Origin: Bacillus solimangrovi
GTDB taxonomy: Bacteria > Bacillota > Bacilli > Bacillales > Bacillaceae_N
DNA: 39,612 nt
Reading direction: 5' to 3'
Assembly (NCBI RefSeq): GCF_001742425.1
Contig: NZ_MJEH01000029.1
Coordinates: 1 to 39,612, forward strand
The notes under the pieces were generated by a model that saw nothing but the letters and a program-made list of their open reading frames with translations, made no database searches and was not told the DNA's origin. A program made the translations under genes and the position numbers. Within the stretch, counting starts at the first letter, position 1, and every line of letters starts with the position of its first letter. Of the stretch, positions 8,373-17,990 are shown in pieces.

Positions 8373-9320
8373 ATGACAAAACGAAAAATCGGTTTGCTTG
8401 TAATGGCTTATGGTACACCATATAAAGAAGAAGATTTAGAACGTTATTATACGCATATTAGACATGGACGCAAACCTTCTCCTGAGATGATTGAAGATTT
8501 GCGTGGAAGATACGAAGCGATTGGTGGAATCTCACCGTTAGCTCGCATTACACTTGAGCAAGCAGAGGCTCTAGAAGCTGCATTAAACGACAAGTATGAT
8601 GAGTTTGAATTCAAGATGTATCTTGGTCTAAAGCACATTGAACCATTTGTTGAGGATGCTGTCTTACAAATGAATAAGGACGGTATTGAAGAAGCGGTCA
8701 GCATCGTTCTTGCACCACACTTTTCAACTTTCAGTGTGAAATCTTATAATGGTCGTGCGAAAGAGGAAGCAGAAAAATTAGGTGGACCTAATATTTATTC
8801 CGTTGAATCTTGGTATAAAGAGCCAAAGTTTATTCAATTTTGGGCAGATGAAGTTAAGAAAACATATGAAAGTATGTCTGAAGCAGAACGTGAAAATGCC
8901 GTGTTAATTGCGTCTGCTCATAGCTTACCTGAAAAAATTATTGCAGCTGGTGACCCTTATCCGAATCAATTACAAGAAACTGCTGAACTAATAGCTGAAG
9001 TAGCAGGTGTTAACAACGTTGAAATCGGTTGGCAAAGTGCAGGCAATACTCCTGAACCATGGATTGGACCTGATGTACAAGATTTAACTCGAGATCTATT
9101 TGAAGAAAAAGGGTATAAATCATTTGTATATGCACCTGTAGGTTTTGTGTCTGATCATTTAGAAGTGTTGTATGACAATGATTATGAATGCAAAGTCGTT
9201 ACTGATGAAATAGGTGCAAATTATTATCGCCCACCAATGCCAAATACAGATCCACTATTCATCGAGGCGATGGTCTCATCCGTAATGAAGAAGTTACAAG
9301 AAGGGTTACGTGTTGAGTGA
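8373..9320 (+). CDS. hemH: Coproporphyrin ferrochelatase HemH (CpfC)
   Basis: Inserts ferrous iron into coproporphyrin III, as in other Gram-positive bacteria that use the coproporphyrin route. Key residues fall at the B. subtilis positions: Tyr13 (MAYGTPY), His183 (ASAHSLPEK) and Glu264 (SDHLEVLYD). Length is 315 residues against about 310 in B. subtilis. The ATG follows GAGGACGAGGTG. The gene end overlaps hemY by 11 bases. No transmembrane tail is seen, consistent with a soluble enzyme. Confidence 0.97.
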   Translation: MTKRKIGLLVMAYGTPYKEEDLERYYTHIRHGRKPSPEMIEDLRGRYEAIGGISPLARITLEQAEALEAALNDKYDEFEFKMYLGLKHIEPFVEDAVLQMNKDGIEEAVSIVLAPHFSTFSVKSYNGRAKEEAEKLGGPNIYSVESWYKEPKFIQFWADEVKKTYESMSEAERENAVLIASAHSLPEKIIAAGDPYPNQLQETAELIAEVAGVNNVEIGWQSAGNTPEPWIGPDVQDLTRDLFEEKGYKSFVYAPVGFVSDHLEVLYDNDYECKVVTDEIGANYYRPPMPNTDPLFIEAMVSSVMKKLQEGLRVE

Positions 9321-10740
9321 AAATAAGAGGAAAATTGTAATTATTGGGGGAGGCATTACAGGGCTAACGGTTGCTTATTATTTACAAAAAGAGATTCATA
9401 AACAGCAACTTGCGATTGAGTGTACATTGTTAGAAGCGAGTACACGACTCGGTGGAAAGGTTCAAACATATACAGAAAATGGTTTCGTTGTTGAACGAGG
9501 ACCTGACTCTTTCTTAGCTAGGAAGCAAAGTGCTTCACGTCTTGTGAATGAAGTTGGAATGAGCGACGCTCTTATATCGAATCGAACTGGAAAGTCTTAT
9601 GTACTCGTGAAAGATCGATTGCATTTGATGCCTGGTGGTTCTATTATGGGTATTCCAACAAAAATGACTCCGTTTGCGTTTTCAGGATTATTTAGTCCAT
9701 TAGGAAAGCTAAGAGCAGGAGCGGATTTCATATTACCGCGATCGAAAGAAACGAGTGATCAATCGTTAGGGCATTTCTTTCGACGTCGACTTGGGAATGA
9801 AGTAGTTGATCATTTAATCGAACCACTTCTATCAGGTATTTACGCTGGTGATATTGATGAGCTTAGTTTACAAGCGACATTTCCTCAGTTCCAACAAGTT
9901 GAAGAAAAGTATCGTAGTCTAATTCTAGGAATGAAGCGAGGAATTCCAAAGCCTGTATCCTCTCAAAAAATGCAGGTAGGGGATAAAGGGATGTTTTTAA
10001 CGGTATCTACTGGATTAGAGTCTCTTGTTCATGAGGTAGAGAAGCATCTTGATCAAGGAACAGTTCAGTTGCAAACTTCGGTTGAAAAGATCCATAAAAA
10101 TGATAGTCATTACACGTTAATGCTTAATAATGGTGACGAACTAACTGCTGATGCCGTCATTGTAACAACACCGCATAGGCAAACGGCAAAAATGTTTTCG
10201 AAATATCAATTTTTTGAATCATTTAAACAAATGCCTTCTACATCAGTAGCGACGGTAGCAATGGCATTTCCGGAATCGGCTATTAAGAAGGATATTGATG
10301 GAACAGGATTTGTAGTATCACGAAAAAGCGAATATACGATAACAGCTTGTACATGGACTCATAAAAAGTGGTCACATACAACACCACCAGGTAAAGTGTT
10401 GATACGTTGTTATGTTGGTCGTGCTGGAGATGAAAGTATTGTTCAACGTTCGGATGAGGATATTAAGAAAGTTGTATTAAAAGATTTAAATAAAATATTG
10501 AGTTTGACGGACGAACCTGAATTCACGGTAATCACTCGTTGGCAAAATGCAATGCCACAATACACAGTCGGTCATAAACAACGTCTTAAAGAGGTACACG
10601 AGAATATTGAGCGGAATCTTCCTGGTGTATTTTTATCTGGTGCTTCCTATGAAGGGCTTGGTTTACCAGATTGCATTGATCAAGGTGAACAATCAGTAAG
10701 AAAAGTATTAAAATTTATTAATAAAAAAGTCGAGGCATAA
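9310..10740 (+). CDS. hemY: Coproporphyrinogen III oxidase HemY (CgoX)
   Basis: FAD-dependent six-electron oxidase that converts coproporphyrinogen III to coproporphyrin III, the substrate of HemH. The dinucleotide-binding motif [17 protein letters not shown] is at about 9-25, followed by the [11 protein letters not shown] region and the C-terminal [11 protein letters not shown] motif. The 476-residue length is normal. Translation may begin at GTG 9310 or at the next codon, TTG 9313. The ribosome site AAGAAGGG within hemH fits the TTG slightly better. A terminator follows directly. Confidence 0.95.
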   Translation: MLSENKRKIVIIGGGITGLTVAYYLQKEIHKQQLAIECTLLEASTRLGGKVQTYTENGFVVERGPDSFLARKQSASRLVNEVGMSDALISNRTGKSYVLVKDRLHLMPGGSIMGIPTKMTPFAFSGLFSPLGKLRAGADFILPRSKETSDQSLGHFFRRRLGNEVVDHLIEPLLSGIYAGDIDELSLQATFPQFQQVEEKYRSLILGMKRGIPKPVSSQKMQVGDKGMFLTVSTGLESLVHEVEKHLDQGTVQLQTSVEKIHKNDSHYTLMLNNGDELTADAVIVTTPHRQTAKMFSKYQFFESFKQMPSTSVATVAMAFPESAIKKDIDGTGFVVSRKSEYTITACTWTHKKWSHTTPPGKVLIRCYVGRAGDESIVQRSDEDIKKVVLKDLNKILSLTDEPEFTVITRWQNAMPQYTVGHKQRLKEVHENIERNLPGVFLSGASYEGLGLPDCIDQGEQSVRKVLKFINKKVEA

Positions 10741-10758
10741 GTATGTCTCGACTTTTTA
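10724..10758 (+). terminator. Terminator of hemEHY
   Basis: An 11-bp perfect stem (AAAAAGTCGAG / CTCGACTTTTT) with a 12-base loop overlaps the hemY stop codon and ends in five Ts. Confidence 0.92.
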
Positions 10759-10795
10759 TATAGTATTGTATAAGAAATATAGTCTGTTATAATAC

Positions 10796-10827
10796 AAAAA
10801 AAGAGTCTGATACATGATATATCAGAC
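10796..10827 (-). terminator. Terminator of the yhfH-like gene
   Basis: GTCTGATA / TATCAGAC forms an 8-bp stem at 10805-10827. On the minus strand it is followed by CTCTTTTTTT (plus-strand A run 10796-10802), which ends transcription coming from the small gene at 10861-10986. Confidence 0.82.
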
Positions 10828-10860
10828 AAAACAATTAGGAGATAATTAACAAGGTATAAC

Positions 10861-10986
10861 TTACTTGAGATCACTCAAGCATCGTTCACATTGATTATGA
10901 TAACACTCATGTTGTTCTTCAATGACTTCACCACATTTGTGGCAGTGCTTTGGCGGAAGATTTTTGAAAAATTCAGTTATTTTCAT
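10861..10986 (-). CDS. yhfH: YhfH-like small zinc-ribbon protein
   Basis: A 41-residue gene that length-limited gene finding tends to miss. It is preceded by a perfect AAGGAGG site 7 bases before the ATG and followed by its own terminator. The product has two CxxC knuckles, CHKC at 15-18 and CERC at 33-36, as expected of a small zinc ribbon. Position between hemY and yhfI and the sequence pattern match B. subtilis YhfH, whose function is unknown. Confidence 0.85.
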   Translation of the reverse strand: MKITEFFKNLPPKHCHKCGEVIEEQHECYHNQCERCLSDLK

Positions 10987-11214
10987 GTCGTTTCCTCCTT
11001 TGGTTCATGTCATTAATTAAGATGATTTAATTGTATTATAACAGATAATAAATGTCAATGACTGTATTGAAACAAAAAGGTTTTTTTATAAAAATGAGTC
11101 ATCTGTACTAAAACAGTCATATAGTGTTGTTTAGTTTGGAGAAATATTAGATAAGCTAAAGTGGTGACTCTATTTAATATATGGGGAAAAATTTAAAAAA
11201 GTGAGGTATGAGGT

Positions 11215-11949
11215 GTGAAAGTAACAGTTATTGGATATTGGGGTGGCTACCCAAAAAGAAATGAAGCAACTTCAGGTTATTTGATTGAGCATGAAGGGTT
11301 CAATTTGTTAGTAGATTGTGGTAGCGGTGTATTATCACAACTACAAAATTATATTAAGATTACGCAATTAGATGCCGTTATTCTTTCTCATTATCATCAT
11401 GACCATATCGCTGATATCGGAGTGTTACAGTATGCACAAATGATTAAACGGATTTTAGGAGAAACAAATAAAACATTACCAATCTATGGTCATGCTAGCG
11501 ACCAAGACAATTACTCTAAGTTAACAAAATCGGCTGATACGAAGGGTATTGCTTATGACCCAGACGAAGCGTTAACTATTGGTCCATTTACAATTACTTT
11601 TTTGGAAACAGATCACCCTGTTACATGTTATGCAATGAAAATCACAGTTGGTAATGTGAATGTCGTGTATACTGCTGATACGAGTTATAAAGCTGATTTT
11701 ATTCCATTTGCACAAAATGCAAATTTATTAATTGCAGAAAGTAACTTCTATCATGGTATGGACGGAAAATCAGCAGGACATATGATGTGTACAGAGGCAG
11801 CGACAATCGCGAGTAAAGCAGAAGTAAACCAATTATTGCTCACCCATTTGCCCCATTTCGGTCAGTTACAAGATTTAGAGCAAGCAGCGAAGAAAGTATA
11901 TGAAGGCTCATTATCTTTAGCATCAACAGGATGGCAATGGGAATCGTAA
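11215..11949 (+). CDS. yhfI: Metallo-beta-lactamase-fold hydrolase (YhfI-like)
   Basis: Predicted cytoplasmic metal-dependent hydrolase of 244 residues. The metal motif HYHHDH (59-64) follows VDCGSG and ILS. Further ligands are the ETDHPV and YTADTSY stretches, and LLTHLPH lies near the C-terminus. It resembles ribonuclease Z or phosphodiesterase-type proteins, but no tRNase Z exosite arm is obvious. The GTG start follows GTGAGGTATGAGG. Same position as yhfI in B. subtilis, upstream of lplJ; substrate unknown. Confidence 0.85.
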   Translation: MKVTVIGYWGGYPKRNEATSGYLIEHEGFNLLVDCGSGVLSQLQNYIKITQLDAVILSHYHHDHIADIGVLQYAQMIKRILGETNKTLPIYGHASDQDNYSKLTKSADTKGIAYDPDEALTIGPFTITFLETDHPVTCYAMKITVGNVNVVYTADTSYKADFIPFAQNANLLIAESNFYHGMDGKSAGHMMCTEAATIASKAEVNQLLLTHLPHFGQLQDLEQAAKKVYEGSLSLASTGWQWES

Positions 11950-12016
11950 CAGTTGCTCCAACAGAAAATAATAAGTACGATAAAGAAAGAATATAGTATA
12001 AAGGCAGGAGATTAAG

Positions 12017-13009
12017 GTGCTTTTTATTGATAATCAAGGAATCACAGATCCACGTATTAATTTAGCGATTGAAGAATATGCTGTAAAACATCTTGATATT
12101 AATGAGACGTATTTGCTTTTCTATATAAATGAACCTTCAATAATCATTGGGAAAAATCAAAATACAGCTGAAGAAATTAATCAAGATTATGTAGATGAAC
12201 ATGGAATCCATGTAGTGAGAAGGTTGTCTGGGGGTGGTGCAGTCTATCACGACCTCGGTAATCTCAATTTTAGTTTTATAACAAAAGATGACGGAGATAG
12301 TTTTCATGATTTTAAGAAATTCACTGAACCAGTTGTAGATGCATTGGCTCAACTTGGTGTGAATGCAGAGTTATCAGGTCGAAATGACATTGTTGCTCAA
12401 GATGGTCGGAAGATTTCTGGTAATGCACAGTTCTCAACAAAAGGAAGAATGTTTAGTCACGGAACATTGCTGTTTGATTCAGAAATTGATAGTGTAGTTT
12501 CTGCATTAAATGTGAAGTTGGATAAGATCAAATCAAAGGGTATCAAATCTATCCGTAGTCGTGTTGCTAATATACGTGAATTTTTAAATAAAGACATGAA
12601 GATTGAGGAATTTCAAGAATTGTTACTTCATTCTATTTTTAATAGCGAAGGGAAAATTCAAACATACGAGTTGACAGAAGACGATTGGGAGAACATTCGA
12701 GAAATATCAAATGCACGTTATAAAAATTGGGATTGGAATTATGGAAAGTCTCCAAAGTTTAATGTTCAATATGCACACAGATTTTCAATAGGTCAAATTG
12801 ATTTACGTTTGGAAGTATCAAAAGGTATGATTGACAACGTCAAAATTTATGGGGATTTCTTTGGCGTTGGTGATTTAAGTGAACTTGAAGAAATTTTAAC
12901 TGGCACGAGATATGAGAAGAAAGAAGTTCAACGTGTATTAAGTGAAATTGATTTAAATCATTATTTCGGAAATGTTGCAAAAGATGAGTTTATTAGTATG
13001 ATGTTTTAA
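12017..13009 (+). CDS. lplJ: Lipoate-protein ligase LplJ
   Basis: Activates free lipoate (or octanoate) with ATP and attaches it to lipoyl domains of 2-oxoacid dehydrogenases and the glycine cleavage H protein. Conserved motifs are VVRRLSGGGAVYHDLGNLNF (67-86) and the lysine of GRKISGNAQF (Lys132). The 330 residues include the C-terminal accessory domain (about 240-330) typical of LplJ. The GTG start is preceded by GGCAGGAG. The gene lies 67 bases after yhfI with no terminator between, so co-transcription is likely. Confidence 0.94.
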   Translation: MLFIDNQGITDPRINLAIEEYAVKHLDINETYLLFYINEPSIIIGKNQNTAEEINQDYVDEHGIHVVRRLSGGGAVYHDLGNLNFSFITKDDGDSFHDFKKFTEPVVDALAQLGVNAELSGRNDIVAQDGRKISGNAQFSTKGRMFSHGTLLFDSEIDSVVSALNVKLDKIKSKGIKSIRSRVANIREFLNKDMKIEEFQELLLHSIFNSEGKIQTYELTEDDWENIREISNARYKNWDWNYGKSPKFNVQYAHRFSIGQIDLRLEVSKGMIDNVKIYGDFFGVGDLSELEEILTGTRYEKKEVQRVLSEIDLNHYFGNVAKDEFISMMF

Positions 13010-13055
13010 CTGGCTGTTCAAATAGTTGATCATGAATGAGGAAAGTGGTGAGGAT

Positions 13056-13505
13056 ATGCAGTCTGTTATTGATAAGTTGAGTTTTTGGATTAACACAGTT
13101 CCAAAAGAATTTAGTTACATGACTGAACTAGAAGTGTCTGAACGAACAAATCCAAATAAATGGTCAAAAAAAGAAATTATCGGCCATTTATGTGATTCCG
13201 CTATGAACAATCTTGAGCGATTCATAAAAATTCAATATGAAGAGCAACCATTTATCATTACGCCATATAATCAAGAACAATGGGTACTATTACAAGATTA
13301 TGAAAATAGCTCAATTGAAGAAGTATTAAATCTATGGTGTAGCTTAAATAAACAAATCATACGTGTCATTGAGAAAATACCGAGTGAAAAACGTTCGTAT
13401 TTGTGTGACATAGGTAATAAGCAAATTCGTACTTTTGAGTGGCTTATTGAAGATTACCTTGAACATATGGAGCATCACCTTAATAATCAAGTATTTGTTG
13501 ATTAA
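13056..13505 (+). CDS. DinB-like superfamily protein
   Basis: 149-residue protein with the four-helix DinB/YfiT-like pattern: NKWSKKEIIGHLCDSAMNNL contributes one metal-binding histidine and the C-terminal DYLEHMEHHLNNQ contributes two more. Members bind a divalent metal, and some are thiol-dependent transferases; the role here is unknown. I chose the ATG at 13056 because GAGGAAAG lies 10 bases upstream. It probably ends the yhfI-lplJ transcript, since a strong terminator follows. B. subtilis has a different gene at this position. Confidence 0.75.
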   Translation: MQSVIDKLSFWINTVPKEFSYMTELEVSERTNPNKWSKKEIIGHLCDSAMNNLERFIKIQYEEQPFIITPYNQEQWVLLQDYENSSIEEVLNLWCSLNKQIIRVIEKIPSEKRSYLCDIGNKQIRTFEWLIEDYLEHMEHHLNNQVFVD

Positions 13506-13593
13506 AGTAAGGATGATTTTATATGTTATGACACGTGTTAATACGTAAAATAAAGTAGTTTTATTCGTTATATTCGTTATTTTTAACTAATAT

Positions 13594-13639
13594 AAAAGGT
13601 GGTACAAATCAATTTAGATTGATTCGTACCACCTTTTTA
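13594..13639 (+). terminator. Strong terminator after the yhfI-lplJ-dinB group
   Basis: AAAAGGTGGTAC pairs perfectly with GTACCACCTTTT. Inside it AATCAA pairs with TTGATT, giving an almost continuous long stem, and a run of Ts follows. Confidence 0.92.
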
Positions 13640-13682
13640 TTTATATACAGTATTAGAAAAGTGACAATTATAGACAAAATGA

Positions 13683-13712
13683 TTGAAAAATTTTAAGTTT
13701 TTCAAGTATAAT
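13683..13712 (+). promoter_or_regulatory. Promoter of lcfB
   Basis: TTGAAA at 13683-13688 and a perfect TATAAT at 13707-13712 are separated by 18 bases. The FadR-like operator begins about 28 bases beyond the -10 box, so it lies in the early transcribed region. Confidence 0.65.
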
Positions 13713-13740
13713 GAAAAAAGAATATTCTTAAAATTAATAA

Positions 13741-13762
13741 AATGAATGATTGTTCATTCATT
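13741..13762. promoter_or_regulatory. FadR-type operator before lcfB
   Basis: A perfect palindrome contains TGAATGATTGTTCATTCA, with 9-base arms AATGAATGA / TCATTCATT around 4 bases. It matches the known Bacillus FadR (TetR family) operator, which represses fatty-acid degradation genes until long-chain acyl-CoA binds. It lies just upstream of the lcfB ribosome site. Confidence 0.85.
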
Positions 13763-13780
13763 AAAAGGAGAGGACTTGCT

Positions 13781-15316
13781 ATGAATCTATGTGAACAATT
13801 CCATCTTGCAGCCGAAAAAAACCCGAATAAGGATGCATATGTATTTCAGGGGATGAAAGGTACTTATAAAGAGCTACAGCAACAAATTAATGCATTTGCT
13901 GCTTCTTTAATGGAAAGTGGGATTAAAAAGGGCGATCATATTGGTTTAATTTCTGCTAATACGCCTCAGTTTGTGATTAGTTTATATGGTGCTCTACAAG
14001 CTGGTGCAGTTGTGATACCAATTAACCCAATTTATACTGCCGAAGAAATTGGCTATATATTAAATAACGGAGATGCAAAAGCTGTTATTTCTATAGATAA
14101 GCTAATGCCGATGTTTGATAAGATAGATGCAAAGCTTCCTAATGTTGAGAATTACATAGTCCTTGAAACAGGGAAGATGGACTATAGTCAATTTTTGATT
14201 CGTGATAAAATGAAACCGTTTTCAATTTGCTTGCAGACAGTTGTTAATAGTGGGAGCTTTCCAAAGCTGAGCCAAGAAGATTTAGCAGTGATCTTGTATA
14301 CATCTGGTACGACAGGAAAACCTAAAGGTGCGATGCTCACACATGGCAATGTATATAGTAATGCTATCGATGTAGCAGATTATTTATCTATTAATGAAAA
14401 TGATACGGTTGTCAATGTTTTACCAATGTTTCATGTATTTTGCTTAACCGTTGCTCTAAACGCACCATTAATTAGTGGTGGAACATTATTAATTCTACCA
14501 CGTTTTAGTCCAGAAGAAGTCTTTGCGACAGTGTTAGAAAATAAAGCAACTGTATTTGCTGGTGTTCCGACGATGTATAATTTCTTACTTCAATATGCGA
14601 AAAGCAGTGAAGCAGACTTCTCATCTATTCGTCTATGTATATCTGGCGGGGCTTCTATGCCAGTTGCCTTACTTAACAGCTTTGAACAAAAATTTGATGT
14701 ACGCATTTCTGAAGGCTTCGGTATGTCAGAAGCTTCTCCTGTTACATGCTTTAACCCATTAGATCGACCGAGAAAAGCAGGCTCTGTTGGAATGAGTATA
14801 AGAAATGTTTTCAATAAAGTCGTAGATCCTGAAGGGAATGAAGTACCAGTTGGTGAAGTAGGAGAGCTTGTCGTTCAAGGGCCTAATGTTATGAAAGGTT
14901 ATTATAAGATGCCAGAAGAAACAGCTATGACATTAAAAGATGGCTGGCTTTACACTGGTGATATGGCACGCATGGATGATGAGGGTTATTTCTATATCGT
15001 TGATCGAAAGAAAGATATGGTAATTGTTGGTGGGTATAACGTTTACCCTCGTGAGGTTGAAGAAATATTATATGGACATCCTGAAGTAATTGAAGCAGCT
15101 GTGATTGGAATACCGGATCCGAATTACGGAGAAGCAGTTAAAGCATTTGTTGTAGTGAAGGATAAGACGTTAACTGAAGAATCATTCAAAGAATATTGTG
15201 CCGCTCACTTAGCAAAGTACAAAGTTCCATCAGAAATTGAGTTTTTAGAAGAATTGCCAAAGAACACAACTGGGAAGATACTGCGTCGTTCACTACGTGA
15301 GCTAGCAACGAATTAA
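13781..15316 (+). CDS. lcfB: Long-chain fatty-acid-CoA ligase LcfB
   Basis: Activates long-chain fatty acids to acyl-CoA for beta-oxidation through an acyl-adenylate. The AMP-binding motif YTSGTTGKPKGAM begins near residue 173. The C-terminal YTGDMARMDDEGYF and DRKKDMVIVGGYNVYPREVE motifs and the catalytic lysine in TTGKILRR are present. I start at ATG 13781 (511 residues, close to B. subtilis LcfB) behind AAGGAGAGG. The earlier in-frame ATG at 13742 lies within the FadR operator. Regulation by FadR is strongly suggested. A terminator follows at 15411. Confidence 0.94.
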   Translation: MNLCEQFHLAAEKNPNKDAYVFQGMKGTYKELQQQINAFAASLMESGIKKGDHIGLISANTPQFVISLYGALQAGAVVIPINPIYTAEEIGYILNNGDAKAVISIDKLMPMFDKIDAKLPNVENYIVLETGKMDYSQFLIRDKMKPFSICLQTVVNSGSFPKLSQEDLAVILYTSGTTGKPKGAMLTHGNVYSNAIDVADYLSINENDTVVNVLPMFHVFCLTVALNAPLISGGTLLILPRFSPEEVFATVLENKATVFAGVPTMYNFLLQYAKSSEADFSSIRLCISGGASMPVALLNSFEQKFDVRISEGFGMSEASPVTCFNPLDRPRKAGSVGMSIRNVFNKVVDPEGNEVPVGEVGELVVQGPNVMKGYYKMPEETAMTLKDGWLYTGDMARMDDEGYFYIVDRKKDMVIVGGYNVYPREVEEILYGHPEVIEAAVIGIPDPNYGEAVKAFVVVKDKTLTEESFKEYCAAHLAKYKVPSEIEFLEELPKNTTGKILRRSLRELATN

Positions 15317-15410
15317 ACTCATTAATCATATTTCTATTAAGATCGACTGTATCTAGGTGATAAAGTTTATAAAAAATATTTTAATATTATTAGATTTTTA
15401 AAACATATGT

Positions 15411-15457
15411 AAAAGATAGTACAAGCATTACTTTATATGCTTTTGCTATCTTTTTTT
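15411..15457 (+). terminator. Terminator after lcfB
   Basis: AAAAGATAG...CAAGCAT pairs with ATGCTTTTGCTATCTTTT over about 16 positions with two mismatches, followed by seven Ts. Confidence 0.88.
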
Positions 15458-15523
15458 CTTTGGGAAAGTAATGAAGAATAACCAATTGAATATATTTAAT
15501 ACGAAAAGTTGAGGAGGGGAATT

Positions 15524-16960
15524 ATGAATTCTTACGTTAATTATGATAAGTTACTGGAAGGTTACAATAAGGAAATAGAATTGGATGTTAATAATTTAAG
15601 TACATATTTTAAAAGGGCACTTCTGTATACAGAGCTCAATGATTATGAAAAGGCATTAGTAGATTATAATACTGTTATAAAGTTAGATTCGGACAATGCC
15701 TATGCATACAACAATCGGGCAAACATATATGAACATATTGGAGACTATGAAAGAGCCATAACAAATTATAATAAGTCAATTCAATTAGATGATAGTCATA
15801 TTCCAGCAATTTTTAATAGAGGGCTTTTATTTGAGGAACTAAGTGAATATGGAAAAGCAATAGCGGACTATAAAAAAGTAGTAGAATTGGATGACAAACA
15901 TGCCAACGCCTACTATCATATAGCCAATTTAAACATGGAATTAAATGAATTCGAAGAGCTAAGTGATTATGAGCAAGTGATAGCTGATTTTGATAAGGTA
16001 ATTAAATTAGATGAGTTACACGTTGAGGCATATAATAGTCGGGCAATTCTCTATGAAGAGCTTCAAGATTATGAACAAGCAATAGCTGATTATACTAGAG
16101 CAATAGCTATAGATAAGGGTCATATAGGTGCATATTATAATCGAGCAAAACTGTATGAAATGCTTGAAGAATATGAACAATCAATAACCGATTACGATAA
16201 ACTCATAGACCTTGGTGGAACTAATCTGTATCCATATCAAAAAAAGGCATTTCTATACGTGATGTTAGGTAGCTATCATGAAGCGATAGATGTCTATAAT
16301 CAAGTTCTTGAACAAGATGTCAATAATATTGATGCAATATTTAGCCGAGCAATCTTATACCATGAACTTAAAAACTATAAGCAAGCCAAGATCGATTATG
16401 ACAAGGTTATAGAGTTAGATTGCAAACATGTAGATGCTTATTGTAAAAGAGCAGATTTATATGAAGAACTTAATGATTTTGAACAAGCAATAGCTGATTA
16501 TAGTAAAGTAATTGAACTAGATGGCAGAAATGTAGAGGCTCTTAGTAATAGAGGAATCATGTTTCACAAACGGAATATTCATGAGAAAGCACTATCAGAT
16601 TATGAAAAAGTGATTCAATTAGATGATAGAAATGTCAAAACACATTATAATCGAGCACTTCTACTGTTTGAACAAAACGAGTATGACAAAGCAAAATCAG
16701 GTTATGACAAGGTCTTACAATTAGATGAATTTCATGTAGATGCCTATAATGATCGTGGCATTATACATTACGAGCAAAAAAACTATGACAAAGCATTAGC
16801 TGATTATGAAACCGCATTAGAAATAGAGGATCAAGAAGCAAAGGTATATTATAATCGGGCAATTTTGTATAGAGAATTGAAGGAGCTTCAAAAAGCAACA
16901 GAAGATTATGAGAAAGCCGTAGCATTGGACTCTTCGCTACCAAAATTAGAGATAAAGTGA
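15524..16960 (+). CDS. Tetratricopeptide repeat (TPR) protein
   Basis: 478-residue cytoplasmic protein built almost wholly of about 13 TPR units of 34 residues with the pattern ...AYYNRA.LYEEL.DYEQAIADY.KVIELD. There is no signal peptide, membrane span or enzymatic domain. TPR solenoids act as protein-binding scaffolds, and the partner here is unknown. Repeat 4 carries a six-residue insertion (NEFEEL) that disturbs the period. ATG 15524 follows GAGGAGG. The gene is absent from this position in B. subtilis and is paired with the DUF1963 gene 87 bases downstream, so both look like an accessory insertion. Confidence 0.9.
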   Translation: MNSYVNYDKLLEGYNKEIELDVNNLSTYFKRALLYTELNDYEKALVDYNTVIKLDSDNAYAYNNRANIYEHIGDYERAITNYNKSIQLDDSHIPAIFNRGLLFEELSEYGKAIADYKKVVELDDKHANAYYHIANLNMELNEFEELSDYEQVIADFDKVIKLDELHVEAYNSRAILYEELQDYEQAIADYTRAIAIDKGHIGAYYNRAKLYEMLEEYEQSITDYDKLIDLGGTNLYPYQKKAFLYVMLGSYHEAIDVYNQVLEQDVNNIDAIFSRAILYHELKNYKQAKIDYDKVIELDCKHVDAYCKRADLYEELNDFEQAIADYSKVIELDGRNVEALSNRGIMFHKRNIHEKALSDYEKVIQLDDRNVKTHYNRALLLFEQNEYDKAKSGYDKVLQLDEFHVDAYNDRGIIHYEQKNYDKALADYETALEIEDQEAKVYYNRAILYRELKELQKATEDYEKAVALDSSLPKLEIK

Positions 16961-17047
16961 TTAAATAGTTATTTATGTATCACAATATGACACGATTCTA
17001 TATTAAAGAAGGCGTCTTTTAAAACAGTTATCGAGAGGAGGAAATAT

Positions 17048-17845
17048 ATGATGTCGAAATTACATTTGCCTGTACAATTAGAAACATTTCGTAATCGAAT
17101 TGAAAAAACGGTTAAACCTTTTATAGAAATATCTGTTGCAAAAGATATAACAACTATTCACCAAAGTAAGTTTGTAGGTAATCCTTATTTACCGAAAGCT
17201 ATTGAACATCCTAAAGATGAAGAGGGGAAGCCAATGAAGTTATTGGCACAGTTGAACTTTGATGAAATTCCTCACATAGAATTTATGCCCCCAAAAGGGA
17301 TCCTACAATTTTTTATCTCAGCTGAAGATGATGTAATGGGAATTAACTTTGATAATATGACAAATCAGTCTAACTTTAGAGTGTTATACCATTCTGAGGT
17401 TATTAAGGATGAGACATTATTAGTAACGGACTTTTCATATATGGAGAATTTAGATACGGAATATTTCCCAATTGAACATGAGTTGGCGTTATCATTTAGC
17501 TTAGAGCATGAGCCGATTTCATATGGTGATTTTAGAAGTAGTGAACTTATAGGAAAGTCCTTCAGTGAGATTATGGGAGAAGATGATGAAGAATTAGAAG
17601 ATGTGTATGAGCGTTTTTCTGGTGAAGGACATAAAATAGGTGGATATCCTTTCTTTACACAGACTGACCCAAGAGAATATGAACTTAACTTTCAAGAACA
17701 TAATATCTTATTGTTACAAATAGACACTCATGATGACATGGGAATAATGTGGGGAGATAGTGGGGTTGCTAACTTTTTTATACGGAAGGAAGATTTGAAA
17801 AAGTTAGATTTCTCAAATGTGATTTACAATTGGGACTGTCATTAG
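17048..17845 (+). CDS. YwqG-like DUF1963 protein
   Basis: 265-residue soluble protein resembling the YwqG/DUF1963 family. It has the early ...VGNPYLPKAIEHPKD...LLAQLNFDEIP segment, the MPPKGILQFFIS strand, the GHKIGGYPFFTQTDPRE stretch and the C-terminal ...LLLQIDTHDDMGIMWGDSGVANFFI block. The function is not established; some members lie near secreted toxin genes, but no toxin gene is seen here. The ATG follows GAGAGGAGG. Probably co-transcribed with the TPR gene upstream, as no terminator intervenes. Confidence 0.85.
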   Translation: MMSKLHLPVQLETFRNRIEKTVKPFIEISVAKDITTIHQSKFVGNPYLPKAIEHPKDEEGKPMKLLAQLNFDEIPHIEFMPPKGILQFFISAEDDVMGINFDNMTNQSNFRVLYHSEVIKDETLLVTDFSYMENLDTEYFPIEHELALSFSLEHEPISYGDFRSSELIGKSFSEIMGEDDEELEDVYERFSGEGHKIGGYPFFTQTDPREYELNFQEHNILLLQIDTHDDMGIMWGDSGVANFFIRKEDLKKLDFSNVIYNWDCH

Positions 17846-17990
17846 TTATTGAACACTTAAATAATGTTAGCCCATTAAGAGTATGTTACTAGAAATAATA
17901 TTCTAATTTGTCTAGAGTAAAATCCTATAATGAACTTTTATCCAATTTATGTACCTACTATTATAAAATAATATCATTTAAATAACGTCT

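Noticed and set aside
13506-13600. Short direct repeats TATTCGTTAT near 13564
   Set aside because: Only two adjacent copies in AT-rich sequence before a terminator; no reason to see more than chance.
15524-16960. TPR gene as a Rap-type phosphatase with a Phr peptide
   Set aside because: The repeats are generic and continuous from the N-terminus, without the Rap three-helix domain, and no Phr-like small secreted peptide gene follows.
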